A stretch of DNA of 64,000 nucleotides from Lepidurus packardi (Eukaryota > Arthropoda > Branchiopoda > Notostraca > Triopsidae), in the NCBI GenBank assembly GCA_023053545.1, contig JAKZAN010000007.1:10230001-10294000 (forward strand), written 5' to 3'. Both the position numbers and the translations under genes were made by a program. Below, piece after piece: positions 34,501 to 44,945 of this stretch. The notes below the pieces were generated by a model, which did not search any database, was not told the DNA's origin, and saw only the letters and a program-made list of their open reading frames with translations. The first letter of the stretch is position 1, and every line of letters begins with the position of its first letter.

Positions 34501-37500
34501 AACTGGTTCAGTTAGATCAACTGGTGCAGTTAGATCAACTGGTGCAGTTAGATCAACTGGTGCAGTTAGATCAACTGGTGCAGTTAGATCAACCGGTTCA
34601 ATTAGATCAACCGGTTCAATTGACGGTAGTGACTAGATTCATTCAAACGATAGTTCATAATGGCTCAGCTAGCAATACTTTGTCTTCATTTCTTAACAGT
34701 CGTAGTGGATAGTTAAGTTAGTGATAGATGTAGTAGATACTTAGCGATAGTTGATGGTAGGCGAGACCTTGCAATGTTTTCTATGACTTGGGTATCAATG
34801 CGGGGGAAATAGAAGGTAGAGAGATTCCGTGATACAGTCACTGAGTGGACGGATTGTTCGGTTTGCATAATTGAAGGCATGTCTAGCATGGAGTTGATAT
34901 GGGGAATATTAAGAATTAGTCACGCTCTCCAGTCAGCCAACAACGCCTAAGCAGAAACTTTCCATTAATGGAAGTTGTGGGGGATATTTATGGTGCGCTG
35001 TCTGTCATTGGTCGATGTATCTTATAGATGTTAAGAACCACGAGACAGAAAACGAGCTTTGTGCCGCGTGAGTTCCTCGAAATTGTGTTACGCCCTACTG
35101 CGATTCCATTCCCCCCTCCCACCAAAAAAAAATAAAAATAAACAGAGTTACGAGCGCCAGCACAACTAAGGGGATTACTATATTAGCCTTTTTTAATCAC
35201 TCTTTTGTTGAGAACTATTTTGAACTATTTTGAACCCATGAAAATAAGTAACACACCAGTAAATCAAAAGCACAGAAAAGGAGGGGATCGACTTAAGAAA
35301 TGTTTGCTGGTAAACACTTCCCAGTAGTCTACAGTTAATCCCTATTTATGTCTTTGCAGCGCCCCTGGCGGCGACTTGCAAACGGTGCTGGACGATGACA
35401 TGGTTCCCTATGAAAAAGATGCTGTCAAATTCATCCGCCAACTCCTGGAAGGTCTAGTCTTTCTACATGACAAGAACATAGCCCATTTGGATATCAAAGT
35501 AATCATTATTCTACCTTATCGGCCAACCCTTGCGAATGACAATACTCCATATCCTAAAGAGGAGTTCATTTAAATCTCCTTTGGTTTCTGCTAAGTTGCC
35601 TCAACGAATAAACTCGCTTTGAAACTTGATGTAAATCTGACCATTTCTGATGATTTCTTCCTCTTCGCCTTCATGGTGAAGCAGTTTGCTTCGTCCCTTA
35701 TATGAACTTACGCTTTTTTTATGACAACTTATTACAACACATCTAAACGACTCCACTCTTGTTTGTATCGCCTTCGGCAGCCCCAGAATTTATTACTGCT
35801 GGGATCCTTCCCTGATTGCGACATCCAGCTGTGCGACTTGGAGATTTCGCGGGTGATCCTAGAAGGTCACGAAGTGCGGGAGATACTGGGCACTCCGGAC
35901 TATGTTCGTAAGTCTGCCGTTAATTCCTTCTGTGGTACCTGTACAGTTATTGAAATCGTGTATTTCTGTTACTAGCTCCGGAGATCTTGCAGTTTGAACC
36001 TATCAGTTTGGCAGCGGACGTGTGGTAAGATTTGATGGATTTGAGTTCATAGTTGATTTGATGGAGTGGAGTGGAGCCGTTTTGATTGAGGTTTTCTTTA
36101 AAAGGTCGGTAGGAGTAATGGCGTACGTATTGCTGACGGGGTTCACCCCGTTTGGGGGGGATTCGGACAAAGAGACCTTCTACAATATCTGCCACGGGAA
36201 GATCGACTTCCCTCCGGAGCTCTTCGAGGATATCTCCCATCACGCCGAGGACTTTATTCGTCGCCTATTGGTGCGACAACCCAGGTACATTGAATCTTAC
36301 AAGTACCAAAACCAACCTTCAATCGAAAGTTGCCTCATTACTGCGCTTTCTAACTTGCCATCCAAATGACTCTTACCTCCTTCCTTACCTCTCCTACCTC
36401 TCTTTTTTATCGATGGTGGCCTTGCATGTTTAAAGCAGCCAATCCACTGTTCACGTTCATTTAAAAGACGCTTCGGTACGTTTTGTTGTAGCGCCCGTCC
36501 AACCGTCCGGGAGTGTCTCAAACATCCGTGGCTAGCCAGTTGGAAGAACACCGCCAGTCATAAGCGCGATACCGTATCATCGGAGAATCAGCGCAAGAGT
36601 CACGCGACCAATAACGGTTACAGCTGTCCTCGCTCGTTAACATCTCTAGGCAGCAACGGATACCTGCCGCCTTCCAGTACGATGCCCCATGCGTTGCAGC
36701 GAAGCATGTCTAAATCGCGCGAGGTTTTGTACGAAAAGGTAGCTGCCAGTAACCTGCGCAAGAGCACGTCCAAATCACGCGAACGACTGTGGGAAATGAC
36801 GTTTAGCCTTTCGCGCTCGAAGGACTTTCTCTTCAAGTCTCCGACCCCGTCCAAGTCCAAAGAACGCCTCCATGATTTGCGTAACATGTCCAAATCCCAG
36901 GAAGTGCTCAGCCTTCAGCTCTTTTCCGAATACAACCACCCCCTCTTCCGAGTCCTCTCGCCCAGCATCCCCTTAACACACCAATCGCTAGACTGCTTAG
37001 ATCCTCCCAAGTCCGACGCTGAACCCACTTTACCAAAGACCTTAACCCCGTCCGATTCTGCGGCGGAAGAACTTCAAAGCAACCCCGAAGACACGTCTTC
37101 CTCAACGGAAACCTTGTGTGCTGTTCCGCTCACTGATTCCGCCGAGCAAAACGCCGAGAACAACCAGGACCCGTTTGCTGCTGCACCAGCGACTTTGGCT
37201 TCTCGAAATCACATCCAGGTTGACGACAGGAATACTAATATCCCCCCCACAGCCAAAGTCTCTGCTGACCCTGGCGCCGCAGATAATGCAAGTTGTCCAC
37301 ATATGGTGGTGAAGGTCGAAGCCCTAGCAGAAAAACCGGTTGACATGACGTCAAAGTGTAATGTCGCTGCCGAACCAAATACAGAGACCTGCAGCGTAGT
37401 CAAGTCAGCCGCCACCAAACCCACTATTCCTCCTAAACCAAAGCTCAAGACTTCCCCTTCTCCTTTAATCCTAACTTTCACTCCGCTGCAAAGCACGATG

Positions 37501-39318
37501 AGTGACCCACCGAAATCGCCCATCTCATTTGAATTCTCCAAACCCAAGACCCAAGCTTCGTCGCCTTCCATCAAACAATTTCCCAAGACTCCCCCTATGG
37601 TCCTTAACCCCAAATTCACCTTTTATAAAGAGAAAGAGCCGCGTTCGTCAACTGATGCTACCACTCCTAGCATCCAATCGGCTCAACCCGCCGAAGACAT
37701 GAAACGCACCAAGTTGGCGAACGCAACTACTGACAGTATAAACAATAAGGAGAACCAGCAGGTCAGCCTAATCTCTTGTGCCAAGTCAGTTGTTCCGCAA
37801 CCCATGGAACATCACCGCCTGGAGAGGAAAGAACATCAAGGTCTGGCAGAGACCACGGTCGGTAGTAGTAGTTGTAGGAATGATTTACTCTCGGCTAACC
37901 CTGTGGCCCTAGAGGTGCGTAAGCTGGAAAGCGTTCAAGTTCTAGATAATGAGACCAAGTCGCCATTAGAACTGCAGCCCTCACCTCCATCATCCATCAT
38001 CCCCGCTGAAGCGAAAGACGCCCGGGTCAAGACAGGTCCGTCCTCGAGTCGTCCCTGCCGTTTAGGGTCGGTCTTTGACACAGCGCATTTGACAGAAAGC
38101 GACCGGAACCTGCTACCCAAGGTTCTTATAGAACGGCGTGCGTCATGGGCATATGGGGCTCACGCCGAAGACAGCAAAGTTTCCGTCTCCCAAATCATCA
38201 CGTCGTTCAACAAAGGTGAGCCGCTCAGCATTCCTTCGAAGCCCACGACCCCCTTAAAGAAATCGGTTGAGTTGGAAGCGCCTTCCTTATTGATAGAAAA
38301 GAGTTCCACCAAGCCAGTATCAGCGGCCATTAGGCAGATGGACAAACCCAGTTTTCCACTAAAAGGCCCTAAAATTCCTTTGACACCCCCCGTGAGCCGA
38401 CGCGGAATATCCCTAATCGGGCCACGCACCCATACCATTATCTCTGACCTTAAAGCGTTACCTCGCCTACCGGAAGATGCCGTAGGAAACGCAGGTAGAG
38501 AGCAGACGCTGCTGTCTAAGTCAATTAGCCTTGGCTGCTCAACTGGAACAATCAAAGAAAGGTTGACGGCCAACGCCACACTTGGTGCTCCGCCAGCCCC
38601 TTCGAGTGACGTTGCTAATGACGCAGCGTCGCACGCGGAAGTTTCTGCACTTGGAAGCAAGATCAACAAATCTGAAACAACTGCTGCCGGGAAGGTTATC
38701 GAAGAAGCGGTGGTTCCACGAAACCTAATACAAGATACCGAGATAGAGCCTGCAGAATGTCCTGCTCCGAAAACGATTATTCCTGATCCCAAGCCCACCG
38801 TTGACGCCCCGAAGCTCAGCCTGGAACGATCTAGCAGCTTGACAGATGCATTAGCGTCAACTTTGACTTCAACCGCCAACAAACCGCCTGTAAGTGTCAT
38901 TGACCTCTTGGCGGATGTTTCCGTCTTGCCTTCCGAAGTCTCCAGTACTGGCCCGCACGCTGTAGACACGTTACTGCGGTCAGGATCGCTGTCGAGCGAT
39001 ACTGGGTGCAGTGAGCTGTCTAGCGACGCTCTAAGTGATCAGTCGTCATGGGACGAAGGCAAAGCCGAAGACCGCTCAGACAAGGGAGAGCCGTCCGGTT
39101 CCGAACTCAGTGGAAGCGACTTGAACTGGAAAGGTCGCCCTCGATCTTTCAGCGTCCAAACAGACACAGTATTTACGTCCCAGCCATGGGGCAGAGTATG
39201 TACTGGCTCATTAGCGCGAGCTCTGGAGAAATTCAACGCCAAAGGCAGCGACAACCCTCCGCCTGAAGGATTCAACAGGTTTCGTCGTCAATCCACGCCG
39301 GGATTTAAACATTCATAA
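29174..39318 (+). CDS. Drak-like kinase 2, tandem paralogue with altered DFG and very long tail (7 exons, 1270 residues)
   Basis: Exons 29174-29451, 33379-33591, 35360-35498, 35781-35907, 35976-36024, 36105-36284 and 36492-39318 sum to 1270 codons plus stop. Exons 2-6 have exactly the same lengths (213, 139, 127, 49, 180) and phases as kinase 1, so the two are tandem duplicates. The kinase domain spans about 85-345: ATP lysine K114, alpha-C E132, catalytic HLDIKPQN with D208. The activation segment is changed: DFG reads DLE (229-231) and APE reads PPE (253-255). The Mg-binding Asp is kept, so the kinase may be weak or a pseudokinase. The tail (about 346-1270) is Ser/Thr/Pro-rich and probably disordered. 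It starts with repeated SKS(R/K/Q)E-x-L motifs (about 395-470) and ends with CTGSLARALEKF near 1230, shared with kinase 1. The ATG at 29174 is the first true ATG of the exon; the upstream GTG frame is ignored. Confidence 0.88.
31513..31564. repeat. (GA)n microsatellite
   Basis: About 20 uninterrupted GA dinucleotides, then one CA interruption and about five further GA units. Confidence 0.95.
33147..33346. repeat. Two tandem copies of ~110 bp next to exon 2 of kinase 2
   Basis: AAATTCTGGGTAAGTGTTGA and AAATTCTTGGTAATAGTGTT begin two near-identical copies that both contain GGAAGCGTTTCATGCTGGGA, GGAAAGCAGATGGCGAAATT and end TGTAACATGGCATTAA. The second copy ends about 30 bases before the splice acceptor and has an extra TTG. 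Confidence 0.9.
33638..33915. repeat. Diverged tandem units in intron 2 of kinase 2
   Basis: Three occurrences of AGCCTACA(A/G)TCAAC followed by ATCACT/ATCATT-rich sequence (about 33638, 33806, 33895), leading into the 18-bp minisatellite. Confidence 0.65.
33989..34620. repeat. 18-bp minisatellite, about 35 copies
   Basis: The unit GTTAGATCAACTGGTTCA repeats about 35 times with single-base variants (AAT or AGT for ACT; GTGCA for GTTCA; AATTA for AGTTA at the end). Its length is a multiple of three, so long open frames of RSTGSV or QLDQLV repeats appear on the plus strand. It lies inside intron 2 of kinase 2, between proven kinase exons, so these frames are not taken as genes. Confidence 0.97.
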
Positions 39319-42300
39319 GAATTTCTTTTCTATCTTAAACATTTTTTAAAAACAATCTGCTGCTCCGGTAGTAGTCAGCACAAAAGTGAAACTAGCCAGC
39401 TTTATTCCCAGTTGCAAAGTAATTTAAGAGGAATCCTCAGGTATCTTCGTGCCATGTTTGAGCCACGACTTGGTTGAAGGGGAAAACGAAACGCACATTA
39501 CATATTCATCAGCAAAAGCCACGGAAACCTGATTTGGTTGACCGCATAATGATTTACCCTGTCCGTGTAGATATGATACGGTTGCCATAGCGGATTTAAT
39601 GATCCTTAAAAACCTTCTCTGTCTGTCTCTCTCGCTCTCTGTCAACAAGCTGACATGATTCCGATTTGTATTTCTTGTAGTGTGGCCCGTGGATGATGTA
39701 TAACCATAAGGTGCTATATTCTGTTGTGCTATGGTTGTGATATGATGAGGTGCAAACTTGTATTTCTGCATGTACATTTCAGCGTCCCGATGAATGAATC
39801 AAACACGTTATTCCAGATTCTTTAAGCACCGTATATATATAAATACATACAGATGTAACACTTTTTACGTGCTGTGGCACGTCACTTTGGGTCCCTTCTG
39901 ATGACTTCCTGGTAATACAAACTTATACAGTCCTTGGATTTTTTTCTTCAGCTCTCCCTTTAAAGCCTTTCTTTTTGGTCTTATCCTAAACTTAAACTCG
40001 CGGTACCGCCTGCACGGTCCCAATGTCCTTCTGGACTGGACTTGGAAGATATATTGGACGCACCATCTTGGTCATTTTTGGCAACCACAAGGTCCTCTTG
40101 CGCTGTACAGGTGATCATAAGGGGGGTCCCTTGTGATCACCTTTAAAGCCAAAGAGGGGAATCCGAGGGCATATAGCCAAAACCCAACCTGTACACACCA
40201 AGATAGGGAAAATAGCATGGGGAAAAATTCAAAAGTTCTTACAGCGTTGCCACGTGATGACAAAATTGGTGCTTCTAAGAGTAAGGCCTTTAGTGTGCTA
40301 AGATAATTATGCTTTTCTGACTACTAAAACTAGTATAACCTAACCTAACTTAACCTAACCTAGCTAACCTAACCTAACCTAATATTTTTAATTTCCTCGC
40401 TTTTTCCATAGACCTGAACTTATTTTGACACGATCTGGCAACGCTGTGGTTTGTACAGATTAGGTTAGGTTAGCTATATGCAATCCGAGGATATAATACT
40501 AGTAAAACCTAACATTTTTAATTTCCCCGCTTTTTCCATAGACCTCAACTTATTTTGACACGATTTGGCAACGCTGTGCTTTGTACAGGTTAGGTTTTGG
40601 ATTTTGGCTATATGCAATCCGAGGATATAATACGTGTGGTGGTGGTATGTCGTCTTGGGTTCTTAATTCCACTTGTTTTATGGTGATGTATACATTCCTA
40701 ATGCATTCAGACCTGGGTTGATTTGCAAAGTAGCCAAAGGGTTGAGTCCTGTAGTAAACGACAGATCTGACTCTTCCTTAAATGGCATGAAGACAAGGCT
40801 GAATTTTCTAGAGACCATTTGGCCTTTAAGCCTAACGATGGGCAGTGATCCAAAGCTCATGTATAAGCTTCAGGGGCGGGTGAGTAATATGTGATCCTTA
40901 ACCTCCTCTTAGTCCCGGCACTGGATGGTATGGTATTCCATGTCCTTACTGCGCCGCGAGCCTGAGTCTTGTGCTGCAATTTATGCGACCTTCCCCTAAC
41001 AGTCGAGTGTATGTTCAGTAAGGAGAAATTGTCGTGCGCTGTACCATGTATGGCGGTAGACTTTCTTAAACTGTAGACCACACGATACCTTGTATGATAA
41101 GTGGAACTCTTATTTTAGATGCAGGAAATCCTGGAGGAGTTCAAGGAACATTTTTTTCTACGCCGTCATCGAAATCTTGCGTTCTTCCCTGGCTATCTTT
41201 CCTTGACTATCATTACCAACAGTTTAACAGTCAAGATCCTGGCTTTTGATTACCGACTGCCTGATGATACCATCCATCAAGTGAAAACTAAGGTCACAAC
41301 CTTTCACTAGCTTCGCGGGAATTTTCTTTTAAAGGATTGGAGCACCAAGAAGATAACTCACTGAACTACGTGATTCAGGGTCAAGTCCTCTAGATTGAGA
41401 GATACACATGGAGATTGAGAGATATGTCGGTATCTGCTCCTATAATTGAAAAGCTTCGGCAGTTTGAATGATCCGGTACGTGTACCGGTAAGACAAAACA
41501 CGGTTCCAAACAAACAACCTCAACGAAGCTCTGAGTCATGGTCACTTAGCTGCTTACAAAGTACGATAATCATGCAAACACACGCAATGCATGCGCTGGC
41601 ACAGTAAGCGGTGCTGTTAACAACTAGCCAAACGGAAGTTACAACAGTCAAATTCCCGGGTTCGGCGTCAAGCGTGGAACCAACAGTTTAGTGCCCATTC
41701 AAAGTTCCCTTCTGGTCGGTAGGGTGCGTGTCATGTTGACATCGAGCGCTGCGTGTCCCTTGTCAGCAATTAAATTGCTTAGTTGTAACCGGGACAGATT
41801 TTATTCACGGTCATTGCTCTTGAACCGGGAAGGGAGCTCTCAACCTCGTTTCCCGGAATGTCAGTGTGGTCGGCACCACGCGGCTGAGATCAACAACCCC
41901 ATCCGTGAACCTCACTGGCGGTGACCCTAGAACCTAACTGTACATTGCGAGTTCTCTGCACGAAATCGTCCCGCTATAAACAGCCGGCCAGCATGTGCAC
42001 CCTTTGACCTCATTTTCGTACCAAAGCCAAAACAACCTCGTTTTCAGTCCGGTTCCAGTTGTCGGGAGGTCAGGAGCCCAGTTCCGCCCACTACAACACT
42101 TTATACCATAGTACTCCTCTCAAACTACGCCCGTGTCACTAATGCCAGTTAAACTCAAAGCTAAGTTTAAATTCGTGTTAATACGAATACCCACTTAAGC
42201 CCCCACAACACACACACCCGAGTCCACGAGTTCTATAGTTACGGAATACGGAATCTACCTTGGCAAAGGGTCTACCGATGTAAGTTGACTCCTGTCAAGT

Positions 42301-42794
42301 TAAGATCTTTCTACTCAGGGAATATGTTTGTAGACTGACTCAGAAATCAATCGGGTATCTTCGTGCACCCTAGCAAATCCTTAATCTTCTGAGATAAGGA
42401 AGGACAGAGGAATGGCAGAGGAACTGTGCTCTACTACCTCCCCTCCAGCAACTTCTTCCCCACCTAGGCGGTATCTGACATTCTCTCAAGTTGCTATATC
42501 ACAGTTGGCACGCCTTACGTCATACCCTTACGTCTATGTCAAAATTCATAACAGCTAGTTGCCTTGATAAGACAATCCAGTCTACAAGCACCTAGCGATG
42601 AAAGTTAACACAGTTTTTTGTTTTCCTAACAGATAATCAATATTACCAGCACACGCCTATATTCTGACGGTGGGCAAAGAGGTCACTGATAAAAACTTTA
42701 ACTGTAATCAAAAACAGCGCAAGATAATAGTGAACTTGGACAAAACGAGGAATGAGGCACACTTGTAGTGACCCCTCCGTCTGAATGGTTCAAT
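39319..42794. other. Intergenic region between kinase 2 and the methyltransferase cluster
   Basis: About 3.5 kb without a supported gene. It includes the kinase 2 3' UTR, the TAACC-bearing repeat element at 40.16-40.64 kb and otherwise unique DNA. Open frames at 40673-40894 and 41119-41310 are short and match nothing I recognise. Confidence 0.6.
40157..40636. repeat. Composite element: one inverted and two direct ~130-bp copies around a (TAACC)n run
   Basis: Two direct copies, offset by 130 bp (ATTTTTAATTTCC at 40383 and 40513), share CGCTTTTTCCATAGACCT, TTGGCAACGCTGT-type and GGCTATATGCAATCCGAGGA-type blocks. A diverged inverted copy lies at 40157-40268 (GAGGGCATATAGCCAAAACC ... CAGCGTTGCCACGTGATG). 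Between the arms, at about 40334-40382, is a run of TAACC units, the complement of the arthropod telomeric TTAGG motif. It could be a small foldback element; no transposase is present. Confidence 0.75.
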
Positions 42795-43640
42795 ATGGTG
42801 TCGTGGAAAGTGTATCTAGCGAGTGCCGCCTTGTTGGTCTTGACGATTTGCATTATAGCATCGCAATACGGTAGTCGCGACTCAAGGATAGTGTCAGTAC
42901 CATCATGCTCAAGCGAGGACAGAACCTCCCAACCTACGTCCATCCAGGAGTTCTACAAGTACCTTCACTGGCCTAATGCGGAAGCTTGCGAGATCCCTAT
43001 AGAGTTTGGTGGCTACATTTACAGGAAGAAAGTCTTTGTCGGGATGGATGGACAAAAGACTCTTTGCTTGGATCAAGGAGTGGCTCCTGATCCTAAGCAG
43101 TGTTTGGTGTACTCTTTCGGCATCAACAATGAATGGTCCTTTGACGACACAATAGCCGAGTACGGTTGCCAGGTCTTCGCCTTCGACCCGTCTATGGAAC
43201 AAGCCGACCACGACCATTCCAAACAGGTCAGGTTCTTCCAAACGGGGTTAGGAACCCAGGACATGGACAAGGACAGTCGTGGCTGGAAAATTCGGAGCTT
43301 CACTACCTTGAAACGCGAACTAGGCCACACCAGCCAAGTGATCGACGTTCTAAAGATTGACATCGAGAGTGCCGAGTGGGCCGTCCTGGAGCAGATGGTA
43401 CTCGACGGTAGTCTCGATCAAGTGAAACAGTTGGCTGTGGAGATCCACATGAACGAGCAAGAATCTGTCCAAGGCTACATCGAGAAGTACTGGAACATCT
43501 TGCGCGGAATTGAACGCTCCGGATGGGTGCGGTTTTCTTCCAAAGGAAACCCGTGGATGAGGCAGTATATTATTGCTACCGGTACCCGTGACTTTACCGG
43601 GTACGAAATCGGGTGGTTCAACCAAAAATATAAGTCATGA
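42795..43640 (+). CDS. METTL24-like (FkbM-fold) methyltransferase, copy 1
   Basis: Single-exon gene of 281 codons. Residues about 7-26 form a hydrophobic signal anchor with a short N-terminus, so the enzyme is probably a type II membrane or secretory-pathway protein. The catalytic part begins at EFYKYLHWPN and shows the family landmarks in order: DGQKTLCLD, CLVYSFGINNEWSFDD (SAM-binding motif I region), FAFDPSM, GLGTQD, a WKIRSF block, IDVLKIDIESAEW, KQLAVEIH and a C-terminal YEIGWFNQK. These are typical of metazoan METTL24-like proteins. The family is predicted to use S-adenosylmethionine; its substrate is not established. ATG at 42795 is chosen because the longer frame upstream begins only with GTG. 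AATAAA follows at 43835. It is the first of five tandem copies on the same strand. Confidence 0.88.
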   Translation: MVSWKVYLASAALLVLTICIIASQYGSRDSRIVSVPSCSSEDRTSQPTSIQEFYKYLHWPNAEACEIPIEFGGYIYRKKVFVGMDGQKTLCLDQGVAPDPKQCLVYSFGINNEWSFDDTIAEYGCQVFAFDPSMEQADHDHSKQVRFFQTGLGTQDMDKDSRGWKIRSFTTLKRELGHTSQVIDVLKIDIESAEWAVLEQMVLDGSLDQVKQLAVEIHMNEQESVQGYIEKYWNILRGIERSGWVRFSSKGNPWMRQYIIATGTRDFTGYEIGWFNQKYKS

Positions 43641-43834
43641 GCATTATTTCTTGAGATTTTGAGGTGGTGGATTGTGCCTTTTTGGCTGGTGCCTCTATTT
43701 TTGTGGAATTTACTTTTAAAGATCGTGTTTCGTAAAGTACTTCGTAGAGTTTGTTACTGCAGTGATCGTTCTATTGAATGTTTTTAACGTCTTTCTTTGG
43801 CCGTGTGAGAAATAGTTTCTTTAAACACTGTTTC

Positions 43835-43840
43835 AATAAA
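43835..43840 (+). promoter_or_regulatory. Polyadenylation signal of METTL24-like copy 1
   Basis: AATAAA about 195 bases past the stop codon, before the next tandem copy. Confidence 0.55.
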
Positions 43841-44075
43841 AATCGATGATACAGAGTTTTGAATAGACTATTTTTTATTATAAGATGTAGATAACATAAC
43901 TTAGAATGTGTAGAACCACCTGTTTCCGCGAACGTCGTAAATCCGTACACGGAAGTAGCACACCATCTGGTAGTCGCCAGTAATAACTACGATAGTACTG
44001 CAAGAGGTAAATAAAAGAAAGCTTTGCGTTGAAATCTGCATTTCCTTTTCGAACGGATCAGGGACATGTTGAGAC

Positions 44076-44945
44076 ATGTTAGGACGAAGGAAGTTCGTGT
44101 TGGCTGTATTGGCAATAGTAGCGATTACATGCTTTACGGTTTACCAATACCAGCAGTCTAATAATGAACGAGAAGTTTTAGAGTATTCTAAAGCACTGTT
44201 TCAGGAACACGTACCCATTACCAGTAAACAGCCCACGACCCACAACGAACCACGGAGGTCAGTTTCCGACTTTTTCGAATACCTTCACTGGACTAACGCA
44301 GACGCGTGTAAGATCCCAGTGGTCTTTGGTGGGGCCATTTACCGGACCAAAAACTTTGTAAGTTTGGACGGACAAAAATCGGTTTGTTTGGACCCAGGGG
44401 TAGCGTCAGATCCCAAATCGTGTCTAGTGTATTCCGTTGGGATTAAGAACGAGTGGTCGTTTGACGATAAGATGGCCGAATACGGTTGCCAAATCTTTGC
44501 CTTTGATCCTTCCATGAAGCAAGAGGATCACCAGCGTTCAAAGAAGATCAAGTTCTTTAAGACGGGCTTGGGAACGAAGGATGAAGACAAAGGACTGAAC
44601 GGTTGGAAGATGCGGACGTTCGCAACCATGAAACGCGAATCGGGGCACGAGCATAGAGTCATCGACATCCTGAAGATGGACATTGAAATGTCAGAGTGGG
44701 CCGTTTTGACCCAAATGCTTCAACAGGGTGATCTGAAGCAGTTGGCGGTGGAAATCCATCTGTTTTCTTTGAACTCTTATGAACGGCAATACTGGAAAGT
44801 GTTGAAAGATATTGAACTCTCGGGCTTTACCAGATTTTCATCCAACGTCAATCCCTTTATGAAGGGAATAGTACGAGAAACCAAGCAAAGTGACTACTTT
44901 GGGTACGAAATTGCCTGGTTTAACGATCACTTCAAAAGTTCCTAA
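44076..44945 (+). CDS. METTL24-like (FkbM-fold) methyltransferase, copy 2
   Basis: Single-exon gene of 289 codons starting at ATG 44076. Residues about 6-24 (FVLAVLAIVAITCFTVY) form a signal anchor, followed by a variable stem and then the conserved domain from FFEYLHWTN. All landmarks are intact: DGQKSVCLD, CLVYSVGIKNEWSFDD, FAFDPSM, GLGTKDED, WKMRTF, IDILKMDIEMSEW, KQLAVEIH and YEIAWFND. The DIE-x-x-EW segment is complete. It lacks the three-residue insert before KQLAVEI seen in copies 1 and 5 (LDQVKQ), a feature shared with the broken copy 3, so copies 2 and 3 are probably closest relatives. An out-of-frame ATG at 44066 could act as a short upstream ORF. A possible AATAAA lies at 45142. 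Confidence 0.88.
   Translation: MLGRRKFVLAVLAIVAITCFTVYQYQQSNNEREVLEYSKALFQEHVPITSKQPTTHNEPRRSVSDFFEYLHWTNADACKIPVVFGGAIYRTKNFVSLDGQKSVCLDPGVASDPKSCLVYSVGIKNEWSFDDKMAEYGCQIFAFDPSMKQEDHQRSKKIKFFKTGLGTKDEDKGLNGWKMRTFATMKRESGHEHRVIDILKMDIEMSEWAVLTQMLQQGDLKQLAVEIHLFSLNSYERQYWKVLKDIELSGFTRFSSNVNPFMKGIVRETKQSDYFGYEIAWFNDHFKSS

Noticed and set aside
33938..34712. Two overlapping plus-strand ORFs of 232 and 225 codons encoding RSTGSV and QLDQLV repeats
   Set aside because: They are produced by an 18-bp minisatellite inside intron 2 of kinase 2, between exons whose joining is proven by frame; several frames are open at once, as expected for a stop-free unit divisible by three.
39424..39777. 117-codon minus-strand ORF just after kinase 2
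   Set aside because: No domain; lies in the likely 3' UTR of kinase 2 and contains simple-sequence (CTCT) stretches.
40673..41310. ORFs of 73 and 63 codons, considered as a decayed transposon or an unknown gene
   Set aside because: No match to reverse transcriptase or transposase motifs and no conserved pattern; left unannotated.
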